Part shown: in pieces, positions 63,939 through 64,000 of the stretch
Layout of the letters: every line of letters begins with the position of its first letter
How positions within the stretch are numbered: position 1 is the first letter of the stretch
NCBI RefSeq assembly: GCF_024391045.1
Contig: NZ_JANFCZ010000010.1
Coordinates: forward strand, 60,619 to 124,618
Reading direction: 5' to 3'
Source: Pseudarthrobacter sulfonivorans
GTDB lineage: Bacteria; Actinomycetota; Actinomycetes; Actinomycetales; Micrococcaceae
DNA: 64,000 nucleotides
Translations under genes and position numbers: made by a program
Notes under the pieces: model-generated
What the model was told of the DNA's origin: nothing
What the model saw: only the letters and a program-made list of their open reading frames with translations
The model's database searches: none

Positions 63939-64000
63939 GTGGCTGCAGGAGAAGATACCTCCCATATCCTCAGCGGGTTGACTAACCAGCTGCCTGATCA
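63939..64000 (+). CDS. aceE: Pyruvate dehydrogenase E1 component, homodimeric (5' end only)
   Basis: Only 20 codons are in the window. GTG at 63939 with GAGAGG upstream, then AAGEDTSHILSGLTNQLPD, the N-terminus known from actinobacterial AceE. AceE decarboxylates pyruvate for the pyruvate dehydrogenase complex. The neighbourhood (DUF3052 and AhpE-type gene) supports the call. Confidence 0.75.
   Translation, partial: MAAGEDTSHILSGLTNQLPD

Overview
The window is a stretch of chromosome from a high-G+C Gram-positive actinobacterium, most likely Arthrobacter, Pseudarthrobacter or a close Micrococcales relative. The signs are a ClpP1/ClpP2 pair, a long IleRS behind an actinobacterial-type T-box, a mycothiol-dependent-reductase-like DsbA protein, an MptB-type mannosyltransferase, DUF3052 next to an AhpE-type peroxiredoxin and homodimeric aceE, and many GTG/TTG starts. 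No phage, plasmid, CRISPR array, complete insertion sequence or rRNA operon was seen. It is core chromosome with a few accessory patches.

Layout. 1-3267 holds most of an RNase E/G gene (minus strand, running off the left edge). 3733-10534 has a VKOR gene facing the operon ileS-folC-DUF4233-ndk, with a T-box leader before ileS. 10535-15567 has an EEP-domain membrane protein, an SDR, a DUF488 protein and valS. 15952-21082 is protein quality control: a DsbA-like protein, clpX, clpP2, clpP1 and trigger factor. 21167-21459 has tRNA-Pro and tRNA-Gly. 21510-33512 is housekeeping and stress: Nei-type glycosylase, rpiB, pepN, OsmC, epimerase, MscS, truncated haemoglobin, thioesterase, EttA and a lipoprotein. 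33620-34460 has an SSB paralogue and tRNA-Arg. 34569-36994 is a broken sugar-catabolic pair beside an intact LacI regulator. 37122-45879 has a repeat protein, AlkD-like protein, MptB, orn, tRNA-His, def, a secreted HNH nuclease, gap, rnpB and a slipin. 45947-51717 has yaaA, a degenerate zinc-ribbon protein, Nif3, msrA, cysK-cysE and an SDR. 51829-60748 is a sugar-acid/hydroxy-acid region: gnd, a GntR regulator, three dehydrogenases in an overlapping operon, a D-2-hydroxyacid dehydrogenase, an MHS transporter and an IclR regulator. 61004-64000 has a small unknown gene, tRNA-Val, a sirtuin, peroxiredoxin, DUF3052 and the first codons of aceE.

How genes work together. ileS, folC, DUF4233 and ndk are nearly contiguous and probably co-transcribed under tRNA-Ile control. 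clpP1, clpP2 and clpX make the two-ring ClpP protease and its unfoldase, with trigger factor next door. cysK and cysE perform the last two steps of cysteine synthesis. The idonate/gluconate dehydrogenases with gnd and GntR suggest aldonate feeding into the pentose phosphate pathway, although no gluconokinase lies here.

Most notable observations. At least fourteen starts lack a Shine-Dalgarno sequence but have a TAGNNT hexamer 6-7 bases upstream, the pattern expected of leaderless mRNAs. In two of these the TAG of the -10 element is also the stop codon of the preceding gene. A microhomology deletion appears to have fused two sugar-catabolism genes out of frame. Two related palindromic elements start exactly in the stop codons of their left-hand genes. 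I did not find a clearly new multi-gene system.
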